From Nitratireductor aquimarinus (lineage in GTDB: Bacteria > Pseudomonadota > Alphaproteobacteria > Rhizobiales > Rhizobiaceae), in contig NZ_CP177239.1 of the NCBI RefSeq assembly GCF_046773475.1, positions 1,922,001-1,986,000 of the forward strand: a stretch of DNA of 64,000 nucleotides, read 5' to 3'. The notes beneath the pieces are model-generated. The model worked only from the letters and a program-made list of their open reading frames with translations. It had not been told where the DNA came from and made no database searches. Shown in pieces: positions 18,254 to 27,653 of this stretch; position 1 is the stretch's first letter; each line of letters opens with the position of its first letter. A program made the position numbers and the translations under genes.

Positions 18254-19393
18254 CTACCGCGTCAGCACCACACCGGCATCCGCCGGGAAGGACACCCAAG
18301 CCCGGTCATGCCAGGTCAGAACGTCTTCCACCGCACGCCGCCGGTTGATGCTGCTGGCCTTGACGATGCGCCCGTCATCAAGCTTCACATGGTGGATGGT
18401 CATGTCGCCGAGATAGGCGATGTCCCAGACCTCGCCTTCCACCGCGTTCACCGCGCCATCCGGGCGATTGCGCGAAATGTCGATCTTTTCGGGCCGGACG
18501 GCGAACCAGACGGTCGCCCCCTGTTCGGCGCCCGCCCCGTTCATGACGGAAAGTTCGAAACCGGATGCATCGGCGATCCGCACCTTCTCCCGGTCGGCCG
18601 CCGTCACCGTTCCCTCGAACATGTTGATCGAGCCGACGAAGTCGGCGACGAAGCGCGAATTCGGCGCTTCATAGATTTCAGCCGGCGTCGCCACCTGGAT
18701 GACCTTGCCCTTGTCCATCACCGCGATGCGGTCGGCCATGGTCATCGCCTCTTCCTGATCGTGCGTGACGACCATGAAGGTGAGGCCGAGATCATATTGC
18801 AGATCGATCAGCTCGAACTGGGTTTCCTCGCGCAGCTTCTTGTCGAGCGCGCCCAGCGGCTCATCCAGAAGCAGGAGCTTTGGCCGTTTCGCAAGCGAGC
18901 GGGCAAGCGCCACGCGCTGCCGCTGACCGCCGGAAAGCTGATGCGGCTTGCGCTTGGCGAAGGGCTCCAGCTTGACCAGTTTGAGCATCGCGGCCACGCG
19001 GTCGGCGATCTCGTCCGCCGGCATCCGGTCCTGCTTCAGACCGAAGGCGATGTTCTTCTCCACCGTCATGTGGGGGAACAGCGCATAGGACTGGAACATC
19101 ATGTTGACCGGCCGCTTGTGCGGCGGAATGCCGGAAAGGTCCTGCCCGTCGAGGAGGATGCGGCCCGAAGTGGGCTGCTCGAACCCCGCAAGCATGCGCA
19201 GGAGCGTGGTCTTGCCACACCCCGACGCGCCCAGGAGCGCGAAGAACTCGCGCTCATAGGTGTTTAGCGACAGGTCATCGACCGCCGTGAAGTCACCGAA
19301 CGTCTTGGTCACGTTCTCGAAAGAGATATAGGGCTTCGCCTGGGGGTCGGCCCAGGGCGCGAAGCTGCGACGTGTGCTGCCGAGCGACTTCAT
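18254..19393 (-). CDS. potG: Putrescine ABC transporter ATP-binding protein
   Basis: Energising subunit of the polyamine importer. The 379-residue protein has an ATPase domain with Walker A GASGCGKTT, Q-loop MFQSYALFPHMTV, signature LSGGQRQR, Walker B LLLLDEPLGALD and the H-loop VTHDQEEAM. It ends with a TOBE domain (about 290-379) that includes TVWFAVRPEKIDISR. The N-terminal extension (MKSLGSTRRSFAPWADPQ) before the first strand is usual for PotG. It starts 25 bases after the potF stop. Confidence 0.93.
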   Translation of the reverse strand: MKSLGSTRRSFAPWADPQAKPYISFENVTKTFGDFTAVDDLSLNTYEREFFALLGASGCGKTTLLRMLAGFEQPTSGRILLDGQDLSGIPPHKRPVNMMFQSYALFPHMTVEKNIAFGLKQDRMPADEIADRVAAMLKLVKLEPFAKRKPHQLSGGQRQRVALARSLAKRPKLLLLDEPLGALDKKLREETQFELIDLQYDLGLTFMVVTHDQEEAMTMADRIAVMDKGKVIQVATPAEIYEAPNSRFVADFVGSINMFEGTVTAADREKVRIADASGFELSVMNGAGAEQGATVWFAVRPEKIDISRNRPDGAVNAVEGEVWDIAYLGDMTIHHVKLDDGRIVKASSINRRRAVEDVLTWHDRAWVSFPADAGVVLTR

Positions 19394-19418
19394 CGGCGGT
19401 CCCCTGCCCTGTAGCGCC

Positions 19419-20516
19419 TTACTGGCCGGTCACAACCTTGGTCCACATGCGCGTGACCTGACGCTGCGTGCGCATGTCGTAGGGCAGCGGAGCCTTGAGC
19501 TTGGCCATGGTCGCCTCATCCGGATAGACAGCCGGATCGCCGACCACCTCTTCGTCCATTTCCGCCTGGGCAGCCTTGTTGCCATTGGCGTAGACGACAT
19601 AATTGGAAGCCTTGGCGATCACGTCGGGACGCATGATGTAGTTGAGGAATTCATGCGCCTCGTCGACATGCTTGGCATCGGCGGGAATGGCCATCTGGTC
19701 GAACCACAGCATCGCGCCCTCTTTCGGGATCGCATAGCCGACCTCGACGCCCTGATCGGCCTCCGCCGCACGGTCACGGGCCTGGAACACATCACCCGAA
19801 TAGCCAAGCGCCAGGCAGATGTCGCCATTGGCCAGACCGTTGATGTATTCCGACGAATGGAACTTGCGCACAAAGGGGCGAACCGCCATCAGCAGTTCCT
19901 CGGCCTTTGCGAGTTCTTCAGCCGAAGGCGTGTTCGGCTCAAGACCCAGATAGATCAGTGCGGAGCGCACGACCTCACTGGCGGAATCGAGCATGTAGAT
20001 GCCGCAATCCTTGAACTTCGCCGCCAGTTCCGGCGTGAACATCACATCCCAGGTGTCGATCTTGGAAGTGCCGAGGATTTCTTCGGCCTTGCCGACATTG
20101 TAGCCGACGCCGGTGGTGCCCCACATGTAGTTGATGGAGTACTCGTTGCCCGGATCGTAGACCGCGACCTGCTCGTTGATCATGTCCCACATGTTGGAGA
20201 GGTTGGGCAGCTTGTCCTTGTCGAGCTTCTGGAACACGCCGGCGCTGATCTGGCGTCCGAGGAACTCGCCCGACGGCACCACAACGTCATAGCCCGAACC
20301 GCCAGCCAGCAGCTTGGTCTCAAGAATTTCGTTGGAATCATAGACGTCGTAGACGACCTTGATGCCCGTTTCCTTGGTGAAATCCTCAAGGATGGAATCG
20401 TCGATATAGTCCGACCAGTTGTAGACATTGACGACGCGGTCCTGCGCGCCGGCAGCCGTGGAAACGGCAATCGCGGCGAGTGAGACGCAGGAAGCAAGAA
20501 GGGTCTTACGAAGCAT
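19419..20516 (-). CDS. potF: Periplasmic putrescine-binding protein
   Basis: Captures putrescine in the periplasm for the PotGHI importer. From the ATG at 20516 it is 365 residues with a signal peptide (MLRKTLLASCVSLAAIAVST, cleavage likely after AGA). The mature start RVVNVYNWSDYIDDSILEDF is the classic PotD/PotF opening. The start is supported by GGGAGAGA just upstream; the longer open frame to 20615 crosses the gap to puuA. No terminator separates it from puuA 120 bases upstream. Confidence 0.92.
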   Translation of the reverse strand: MLRKTLLASCVSLAAIAVSTAAGAQDRVVNVYNWSDYIDDSILEDFTKETGIKVVYDVYDSNEILETKLLAGGSGYDVVVPSGEFLGRQISAGVFQKLDKDKLPNLSNMWDMINEQVAVYDPGNEYSINYMWGTTGVGYNVGKAEEILGTSKIDTWDVMFTPELAAKFKDCGIYMLDSASEVVRSALIYLGLEPNTPSAEELAKAEELLMAVRPFVRKFHSSEYINGLANGDICLALGYSGDVFQARDRAAEADQGVEVGYAIPKEGAMLWFDQMAIPADAKHVDEAHEFLNYIMRPDVIAKASNYVVYANGNKAAQAEMDEEVVGDPAVYPDEATMAKLKAPLPYDMRTQRQVTRMWTKVVTGQ

Positions 20517-20636
20517 GAAATCTCTCCCTTGGGGACTGTGTTTGCCGCGGTTCAAATCACCGCCGGCACCCGCATATTTGGGTTCAACCCTATTGTCGTT
20601 TCCAAACTGCGACAAGCGGGATTTTTCTGTTTCAGC

Positions 20637-22004
20637 TCAAAGATAAGTGGTGCGTTCGAGGGGCGTGATCTCGCTCCAGAAGGCGATGATTTCCGCCCGC
20701 TTCAAATCACGATAGACCTTTGCCAGAAGCGGCCCCAGCGCGCGCTCCATGAAGCCGCTTCTGGAGGCGAGCTGCAACGCGTCATCCATGTCGTCGGGCA
20801 GCTCACGGCCAAGATCCGCCGTCTCGTCATAGGCGCTTCCCTCGACCGGCGGCGGCGGCTTCGCGCCGCTCTCCATGCCCTCCATCATGCCTTGAATGAT
20901 GGCGGCCATCACCAGATAGGGATTGGCGTCCGCGCCGGAGATGCGATGCTCCACCCGGCGGTTCTCTTCATTGGAAACCGGAATGCGCAGCGCCACCGAG
21001 CGGTTGTTCTCCGCCCACACCGCATGGGTCGGCGCGTAGGAGCCGGGCGTGATGCGACGGAACCCGTTCCACGTGTTGATGTAGAGAATGAGCGATTCCG
21101 GCATGGTGTCGATGAGCCCCGCCACCGCCGAAAGCAGCCGCGCCTGCCCCTCATCCCCCGCAAACACGTTTCGCCCCTCACCATCCAGCATGGAGGTGTG
21201 CACATGCATGCCATTGCCCGCATAATCGATGAAGGGCTTGGCCATGAAGGTGGCCGTCAGCCCGTGCGCACGTGCGCAGCCCATCACGATCCGCCGCAGG
21301 AGGATCACATCGTCAGCGGCCCGGAGCGGATCGGAGCGATGCTTGAGATTGACCTCGAACTGGCCGGGCGCCGCCTCCTTGATGATCGTGTCGATGGGCA
21401 GGTTCTGCGCGTCCGCCGCATCGCGGATCATGTCGAACAGCGCGGCGTTCTCGGCGAGATCGTCGAGCCCGTACATGCGCAGACGATCCGGCCCCTCGCC
21501 CGCCCCAAGCGGCGTCGGCATGCCGGCGGCATCCTGCTTCTCGGGGTCGAGCAGATAGAATTCGAGCTCGAAGGCCGCCACGGGGAAGAAGCCGCGCGCA
21601 TTGGCCTCGGCCACCTTGTGCTTCAGCACCTGGCGCGAATCCGCCATGAAAGGCTCACCCTCGGGGGTGAATGTCTGCAGGAGCACCTGCGCCGTCTTGC
21701 GCCTCGCCCATGGCACGATGGAAAGCGATCCGCGCGTTGCGCGGCAATAGCCGTCCTTGTCGCCGGTTTCGATGTGCAGGCCCGTCTCCTCCACCTCGCG
21801 TCCCCAGACATCGAGCCCGTGCAGCGACATGGGAAAGTTCACGCCCTCCTGAAACGCCTTTTTGAGGCTGTCGCCCGGCGCCCACTTGCCGCGAATGACG
21901 CCATTGGGATCGACAATCAGGAATTCCACGGCCTCAAGGTCGGGATGCTCCTCCACGAAGGCGCGATATTCGGCCTCGTGCTCGGGCGAGATAAAATCCC
22001 CCAT
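20637..22004 (-). CDS. puuA: Glutamine synthetase family, probable gamma-glutamylputrescine synthetase
   Basis: Would ligate glutamate to putrescine with ATP, the first step of the Puu breakdown route. From the ATG at 22004 (MGDFISPEHE) it is 455 residues, close to E. coli PuuA. The GS catalytic fold is visible: the metal-binding AFELEFYLLD, EAAPGQFEVNLKH, the ATP/Glu site KPFIDYAGNGMHVHTSM, and the C-terminal RRVEHRISGADANPYLVMA. It leads the pot operon, so import and first modification of the polyamine are coupled. A second paralogue lies at 27654. Which amine each prefers cannot be read from sequence. Confidence 0.82.
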   Translation of the reverse strand: MGDFISPEHEAEYRAFVEEHPDLEAVEFLIVDPNGVIRGKWAPGDSLKKAFQEGVNFPMSLHGLDVWGREVEETGLHIETGDKDGYCRATRGSLSIVPWARRKTAQVLLQTFTPEGEPFMADSRQVLKHKVAEANARGFFPVAAFELEFYLLDPEKQDAAGMPTPLGAGEGPDRLRMYGLDDLAENAALFDMIRDAADAQNLPIDTIIKEAAPGQFEVNLKHRSDPLRAADDVILLRRIVMGCARAHGLTATFMAKPFIDYAGNGMHVHTSMLDGEGRNVFAGDEGQARLLSAVAGLIDTMPESLILYINTWNGFRRITPGSYAPTHAVWAENNRSVALRIPVSNEENRRVEHRISGADANPYLVMAAIIQGMMEGMESGAKPPPPVEGSAYDETADLGRELPDDMDDALQLASRSGFMERALGPLLAKVYRDLKRAEIIAFWSEITPLERTTYL

Positions 22005-22221
22005 CGCCTCCGCTCCGTCTGTTGAAATTCCTCCCCCGGACGCTGGCGCTATGGGAGAACTGTGCTTACGGTCGTGGTCGGTGACGCTTTCGGGACGATT
22101 CAAGATTGACCTGCATCTTCGTTGCGGATGACGAAGCGTGCGCCGCAAATTTGGGCCTTGTCAATGGCGGGAGAGCGCCGGTCGGCACGCTTGCAGGGCA
22201 TCTGATCGAGGGGAGAAGGCA

Positions 22222-23199
22222 ATGAAAGCAGCATGGTATGAGCGCAATGGGGCAGCCCGCGACGTGCTCGAACTGGGCGACATGCCGACGCCCACGCCCG
22301 GTCCCGGCGAAGTGCGCGTGCGGCTTGCCACCTCCGGCGTGAACCCGTCGGACGTGAAGGCGCGGCGCGGCCGGCCGCTCAATGCCGAACGCATCATCCC
22401 CCACAGCGATGGCGCTGGCGAGATCGACGCCGTCGGCCCCGGCGTGGACCATGGCCGGGTCGGACAGCGCGTCTGGATCTGGAATGGCCAGTGGCGACGC
22501 CCCTTCGGCACCGCCGCCGAGATGATCACGCTGCCGGAAGCGCAGGCCGTGCCGCTTCCAGCCAATGTGGATTTCGCCGCCGGCGCATGTCTCGGCATTC
22601 CCGCCCTCACCGCCATTCATGCCGTCAATCTGTTCGGCGATGTGCGTGGCAAGACGCTGATCGTCATCGGCGCCGGCGCTTCGGTCGGCCATTATGTCAC
22701 CCAGATCGCCAAGGCGCGCGGCGCGCGTGTCATCGCCACCGCCTCCGCCTCCCGCGCCGCCCATGCACGCGCTGCCGGCGCGGACTTCGTGATCGACTAC
22801 AAGGCCAAGGACGTGGCCGCCACCGTGAAGGGCCTCACCGCCGGCAAGGGCGCGGACGGCCTGATCGACATGGACCTCTATTCCACCACCTCGATCATCT
22901 CCAATGGCGCGCTCGCGCCGCACGGCAAGATCGTGTGCTACGGCTCCAGCATGCAGGGCGACATCCCGGTTTCCTTCCCGACCCTGTTATGGAACAGCCT
23001 CACCCTGCAGGTCTTCGTGGTCTACGAACTACTTTCCAAAGACCGGGAAACAGCCATCGCCCAGCTCACCACGATGCTTGAGAAAAACAGCCTGAAACAC
23101 GCGATCGGCGAACGCTTCGCCCTGCGCGACATCGTTGCAGCCCACGAAGCGGTGGAACGCGGCGACATCATTGGCAATGTGATCCTGGACATCGCCTGA
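22222..23199 (+). CDS. Zinc-free MDR-family NADPH:quinone reductase-like oxidoreductase
   Basis: Medium-chain dehydrogenase/reductase of the quinone-oxidoreductase (QOR) type: 325 residues, GroES-like N-domain (MKAAWYERNGAARDVLELGD, PGPGEVRVRLATSGVNPSDVK) and NADPH-binding Rossmann domain (TLIVIGAGASVGHYVTQIAKARGARVIATAS). No catalytic or structural zinc cysteines are seen. Start at 22222 is set by GGGGAGAAGGC. The open frame upstream crosses the divergent gap to puuA. It stands alone, facing the regulator at 23213 tail to tail. The substrate is unknown. Confidence 0.85.
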   Translation: MKAAWYERNGAARDVLELGDMPTPTPGPGEVRVRLATSGVNPSDVKARRGRPLNAERIIPHSDGAGEIDAVGPGVDHGRVGQRVWIWNGQWRRPFGTAAEMITLPEAQAVPLPANVDFAAGACLGIPALTAIHAVNLFGDVRGKTLIVIGAGASVGHYVTQIAKARGARVIATASASRAAHARAAGADFVIDYKAKDVAATVKGLTAGKGADGLIDMDLYSTTSIISNGALAPHGKIVCYGSSMQGDIPVSFPTLLWNSLTLQVFVVYELLSKDRETAIAQLTTMLEKNSLKHAIGERFALRDIVAAHEAVERGDIIGNVILDIA

Positions 23200-23212
23200 C
23201 ACGCATCGCGCT

Positions 23213-24676
23213 CTACTGAAAATCGAAAGCGCTCAGCCCCGTCACCATCTCGTCGAGCCCCAGCGGCCGCGTGACCGGCGGTTCGGCGCGGGCGAGACAG
23301 CCGGCGCGCTCGCACAGGCGGCACGCCGGCCCGACCGGTGTGAGCGCATGGGTGGGCGCAGCTCCCGCCTTGCCCGGCGCACCCGGCAGCGCATCGCCAT
23401 AGACGACACCGTCACGAAAGCCGAGATCGCACCCCAGCAGAAGCGCCGTGCGGCGCGGGCGCTCCGCAAACGAGCCCTGCGGCCCTTCCAGCGTGCGCGC
23501 CATCGTCAGAAATTCCGCGCCGTCGGGCATCTCCACCGCCTCGACGAGGATCTGGCCCGGCTGGGCAAAGGCAGCGTGAACGGCAAGCTTTGGACAGCCG
23601 CCGCCGAAACGCGCCTGCGGAAAGCCCTGCGCGCCTGCCTTGCGGAAGCGGTTTCCCGCATGATCCACTTCGAGCATGAAGAACGGCACACCCGATGCGC
23701 CCGGGCGGGCCAGCGTGGTGAGCCGGTTGGCCGCCTGCTCGAACGAAACCCCGAAACGCGATTTCAACACGTCCACATCGTAGCGCGCGCGCTCGGCAGC
23801 CGACAGAAACGCCTGATAGGGCATCATCAGCGCATGCGCCGCATAGCGCCCGAGTTCGAACCGGGCCAGCCGGCGCGCCTCATTGCTTGAGAGCTTCAGC
23901 GCCTCGATCTCCGCCGCAATCGCCACCGACATACGCAGGAGACACGCCTCCATGGCGATCTCGCGCAGCTGATCGGCCGGCGAAAGCCGCTCCGAGATGA
24001 AGAGACGCTGCGAATGCCGGTCATAGCGCCGCCGCCAGTTCGGCATGGTCGCCACCGGCAGCACCCGCACCACGATGCCGTGCTCCTGTTTCAGCCAGCC
24101 CCGGATCGCGCCGGAAAGATCATCCCCCGGCCCCATAAGCCCCATCTGCCCCATGAGCTTGTGAAAGCTCTCCGCCTCTTCCTCTATGGCCGGGAAATGG
24201 TTGCCATGCCGCTCAAAGGTCTCGCGCACCTCGTCCATCGGCAGACGCGTTGCCGAAATGGCGGTGGTGCGCCCTTCCCGCGCCAGCATTTCGGAGAGGT
24301 CGGACATGCGGTCGGCCTGTTCGCGATAGGCGCGGTAGAGCTTGACCAGCGCCGCAGCCGCATTGGGGGCGGCTTCCGCCACATCCACAAGCTCCTGCTC
24401 GCCCGGCAGCTCGCCCACCAGAAGCGGATCGGAAAACACTTCGCGAAGCGCGGCAAGCGACAGGCCGGTCTCGCCCTGCAACTCGTCGGGATCGACCTTG
24501 TAGACCGAGGCCAGCTTGAGAATGAGCGACACGGTGAGCGGCCGCTGGTTGCGCTCGATCAGGTTCAGATAGGAGGGCGAAATGCCCAGCCCCTCGGCCA
24601 TGGCCGTCTGGGTCAGACCCTTGGCGGTGCGTACCCGCCTGATACGGGCTCCGGCGAATATCTTCTGATTGGCCAT
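23213..24676 (-). CDS. XRE-family regulator of the RamB/ScfR (short-chain fatty acyl) type
   Basis: DNA-binding regulator of 487 residues. The N-terminal helix-turn-helix is RIRRVRTAKGLTQTAMAEGL plus GISPSYLNLIERNQRPL (about 10-50). The middle resembles an IrrE-like (ImmA) domain, but the metallopeptidase HExxH motif is absent (YAAHALMMPYQAFLSAAE). The C-terminal domain has the cysteine pairs CRLCERAGCLARAEP, typical of this family. Relatives (RamB, PccR, ScfR) control glyoxylate-shunt or propionyl-CoA genes. Here aceA is divergent, 588 bases away, which makes control of aceA likely. The start follows AAGGGGG. Confidence 0.85.
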   Translation of the reverse strand: MANQKIFAGARIRRVRTAKGLTQTAMAEGLGISPSYLNLIERNQRPLTVSLILKLASVYKVDPDELQGETGLSLAALREVFSDPLLVGELPGEQELVDVAEAAPNAAAALVKLYRAYREQADRMSDLSEMLAREGRTTAISATRLPMDEVRETFERHGNHFPAIEEEAESFHKLMGQMGLMGPGDDLSGAIRGWLKQEHGIVVRVLPVATMPNWRRRYDRHSQRLFISERLSPADQLREIAMEACLLRMSVAIAAEIEALKLSSNEARRLARFELGRYAAHALMMPYQAFLSAAERARYDVDVLKSRFGVSFEQAANRLTTLARPGASGVPFFMLEVDHAGNRFRKAGAQGFPQARFGGGCPKLAVHAAFAQPGQILVEAVEMPDGAEFLTMARTLEGPQGSFAERPRRTALLLGCDLGFRDGVVYGDALPGAPGKAGAAPTHALTPVGPACRLCERAGCLARAEPPVTRPLGLDEMVTGLSAFDFQ

Positions 24677-24723
24677 GGTCGGCCCCCTTGTTTTCTGCGT
24701 CCCCGGCGAGGCGCGACCGTTCC

Positions 24724-24763
24724 GGCATGGATCCCCGGGTCAAGCCCGGGGATGACGAAGAAG
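24724..24763 (+). repeat. Dispersed palindromic repeat, family A (copy 1)
   Basis: ATGGATCCCCGGGTCAAGCC followed by CGGGGATGACG is a stem-forming unit of a repeat common between genes in Rhizobiales. Other copies in the window are at 24874, 24989, 59104, 59213, 59418 and 59527. Confidence 0.85.
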
Positions 24764-24873
24764 GAGTTCCACGAAGCCATCCTGCTCTGACGGTGGATCA
24801 TACGAACCATAGCCGACTGGATCAACGCCTGTGCCTGAGCCTGAGCCGACCCCGTCTTGTCCTTCGTCCCCAT

Positions 24874-24913
24874 CGTCATCCTCGGGCCTGACCCAAGGTT
24901 CCATGCCTGAACG
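24874..24913 (-). repeat. Dispersed palindromic repeat, family A (copy 2, inverted)
   Basis: CGTCATCCTCGGGCCTGACC then CAAGGTTCCATGCC is the reverse orientation of copy 1, with a few substitutions in the stem. Confidence 0.85.
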
Positions 24914-24988
24914 ACCACGAAGCCATCCTGCTCTGACGACAAAGAAGGCGAACCGGATCCACCCGCTTCAAAATCTGCCCCTCCCCGT

Positions 24989-25029
24989 CGTCATCCTTGG
25001 GCTTGACCCAAGGATCCATGCCAGAACGG
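24989..25029 (-). repeat. Dispersed palindromic repeat, family A (copy 3, inverted)
   Basis: CGTCATCCTTGGGCTTGACC then CAAGGATCCATGCCAGAACG. The stem has compensating changes (CTTGGG/CCCAAG instead of CTCGGG/CCCGAG), which suggests that its hairpin is maintained. Confidence 0.85.
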
Positions 25030-25036
25030 CCACCAT

Positions 25037-25195
25037 TTTACACGCCTTTACAAAACGACCCCACAAACTCGTCCTTACATCTTTTACAAATTTACACGCC
25101 CGTCCTGTCAAAATCCAGACATGCTGACACGAAAATATCCCACAAAACCCGGTTTTCTCTCCGCTTTCGCTGCGGCGCAATGTAAATCCTGTAAC
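25037..25195 (+). promoter_or_regulatory. aceA regulatory region with TTTACA/TGTAAA motif array
   Basis: TTTACA occurs at 25037, 25047, 25083 and 25091, with CTTACA at 25074, in steps of roughly 8-10 bases within pairs. Inverted forms follow as TGTAAA at 25181 and TGTAAC at 25190. The cluster ends about 70 bases before the aceA start. Its position suggests operator half-sites for the divergent ScfR-type regulator, but the motif does not match a site that I know for that family. Confidence 0.4.
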
Positions 25196-25264
25196 GAAAG
25201 CGGGGCACAGAAGCATCACGCCAGACAGCCCCTACCGCGAAACAGATCCTGTACGGAGGCAATA

Positions 25265-26554
<1,290 letters not shown>

Positions 26555-26589
26555 CACCAACGGCAAATCGCCGGGAAAGGAGAACGGAA

Positions 26590-26835
26590 ATGACACCGAA
26601 CACCCGCGTCAAGGAACGTGCAGAAGAGCAGGCAAGCGCCATGTCTTCCGACCAGCAGGCCATCATCCGCATGGTGGCAAACGACCTGCACCGCCTCAAC
26701 CAGTCGGTCATGAAAGCGGTCGATTCCGGTGTGTCCGTCGAACTGGTCCGCTCGGCGCGTCATCATGGTGGAGAAGGCAACTGGGGAGATCTGTTGGTGC
26801 CTGTCATCGTCACCAACCGTCTGGCTGGCTCCTGA
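26590..26835 (+). CDS. Small conserved-looking protein co-transcribed with aceA
   Basis: 81 residues, starting 35 bases after the aceA stop with a strong AAAGGAGAACGG site, and ended by a terminator 26 bases downstream. It is hydrophilic and probably cytoplasmic: a helical N-terminal half (ASAMSSDQQAIIRMVANDLH) and a C-terminal GNWGDLLVPVIVTNRL. I do not recognise a domain. The tight coupling to aceA suggests a role linked to isocitrate lyase or acetate growth; this is inference from position only. Confidence 0.75.
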   Translation: MTPNTRVKERAEEQASAMSSDQQAIIRMVANDLHRLNQSVMKAVDSGVSVELVRSARHHGGEGNWGDLLVPVIVTNRLAGS

Positions 26836-26862
26836 CACCAGCCTGATTGATCTCCCGTCAAG

Positions 26863-26896
26863 CGCCCGCGCACTGTCTCCTGCGCGGGCGTTTTTT
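26863..26896 (+). terminator. Rho-independent terminator of the aceA operon
   Basis: A ten-base-pair perfect stem CGCCCGCGCA/TGCGCGGGCG with an eight-base loop is followed by six T residues. Confidence 0.92.
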
Positions 26897-27038
26897 CTTG
26901 AATAGAAAACGGTCATTCGATCTTGTGATCAAACAATACAAATATCTGAAATCCCAATCTAATTTCCGGTTATTTCTTGAAAAAAACTGGTTTTACCAAC
27001 AAGAAACAGGCACATAACAATTCTGACTTATTTGTAAC

Positions 27039-27067
27039 TTGACATTTCAACCGCGGTGACATTCATT
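27039..27067 (+). promoter_or_regulatory. Possible promoter of the receiver-like gene
   Basis: TTGACA (27039-27044) is a perfect -35; 17 bases later a TTCATT (27062-27067) is a weak -10. The region 26900-27060 is strongly AT-rich and holds the inverted repeat TTTCTTG...CAAGAAA. This promoter places the real start of the next gene at 27122 rather than at the upstream ATG at 27056. Confidence 0.45.
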
Positions 27068-27121
27068 CCCGTCATATTTCAACCGGGCATTGAATTTCTT
27101 ATTCTAACCGTGGGCGAAGAC

Positions 27122-27583
27122 ATGATGGCAGACAGACCTGTAACCGATCAGCCGACCATCGATGCATGCGAGGCGGTCTCCAACAGCTGCGTTGCAGATC
27201 TGTCCCAGGCACTGGTTGTCGCCTCATCTCCGGTGAACAGGATTGTGCTCTCGCGCATCGCGCAGCGTGCCTATCTGAAGGCCAATGCGCTCGAACCCGC
27301 CGAGGCAACGCGCATCCTGTCTGCCCCGACACCGCTCTCCCGGCCCGGCGTGGTGATTGTCGACATCGACGCGCAGACACGCGCCACCAGCGAACTGTTC
27401 ACCCATCTGGAAAGCCACCGCCGCGCCTCCCCGCGCGGCCTGCCGCTTGTCATCACCATTGTCGCCTCGCGCCACAAGGACACGCTGGCCGAATCACCCG
27501 TGGACGCCCGGGTCGTGCGCCCGGTCACGCCCGAGGCATTGCAGCCGGTCATCGACCGTCTTGTTGCGGGTGTGCAATCCTGA
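27122..27583 (+). CDS. Degenerate CheY-like receiver (pseudo-receiver) protein
   Basis: 153 residues from the ATG at 27122. The pattern follows a stand-alone receiver domain: strand 1 QALVVASSPVNRIVLSRIAQ (as in VLVVDDNPVNR), strand 3 PGVVIVDIDAQ with the phospho-acceptor-like Asp, strand 4 LPLVITIVASRH, and strand 5 DARVVRPVTPEALQPVIDRL (as in KPVTPEAL). But the acidic Asp pair of strand 1 is replaced by SS and the invariant Lys of strand 5 by Arg. It should therefore not be phosphorylated in the normal way. It sits between the aceA operon and the second puuA-like gene. Function unknown. Confidence 0.6.
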   Translation: MMADRPVTDQPTIDACEAVSNSCVADLSQALVVASSPVNRIVLSRIAQRAYLKANALEPAEATRILSAPTPLSRPGVVIVDIDAQTRATSELFTHLESHRRASPRGLPLVITIVASRHKDTLAESPVDARVVRPVTPEALQPVIDRLVAGVQS

Positions 27584-27653
27584 CGCGGGGCCTTCCCTTC
27601 CCTTCACGCCCACGTCTATACTCACGCATCCAACCAACGATCCCTGGTGTTTG

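Larger units (their letters stand above)
24677..25264. other. Intergenic region between ScfR-type regulator and aceA
   Basis: A 588-base non-coding region. The left two-thirds hold three copies of a rhizobial palindromic repeat and a 22-base direct repeat (24771-24792 and 24917-24938). The right third is AT-rich and carries an array of TTTACA motifs that belongs to the aceA promoter region. No open frame here looks coding. Confidence 0.7.

Noticed and set aside
27357..27653. N-terminal extension of the second PuuA-like protein
   Set aside because: It overlaps the receiver gene in another frame and has no GS-like residues; MPDRKK at 27654 is the family-like start.
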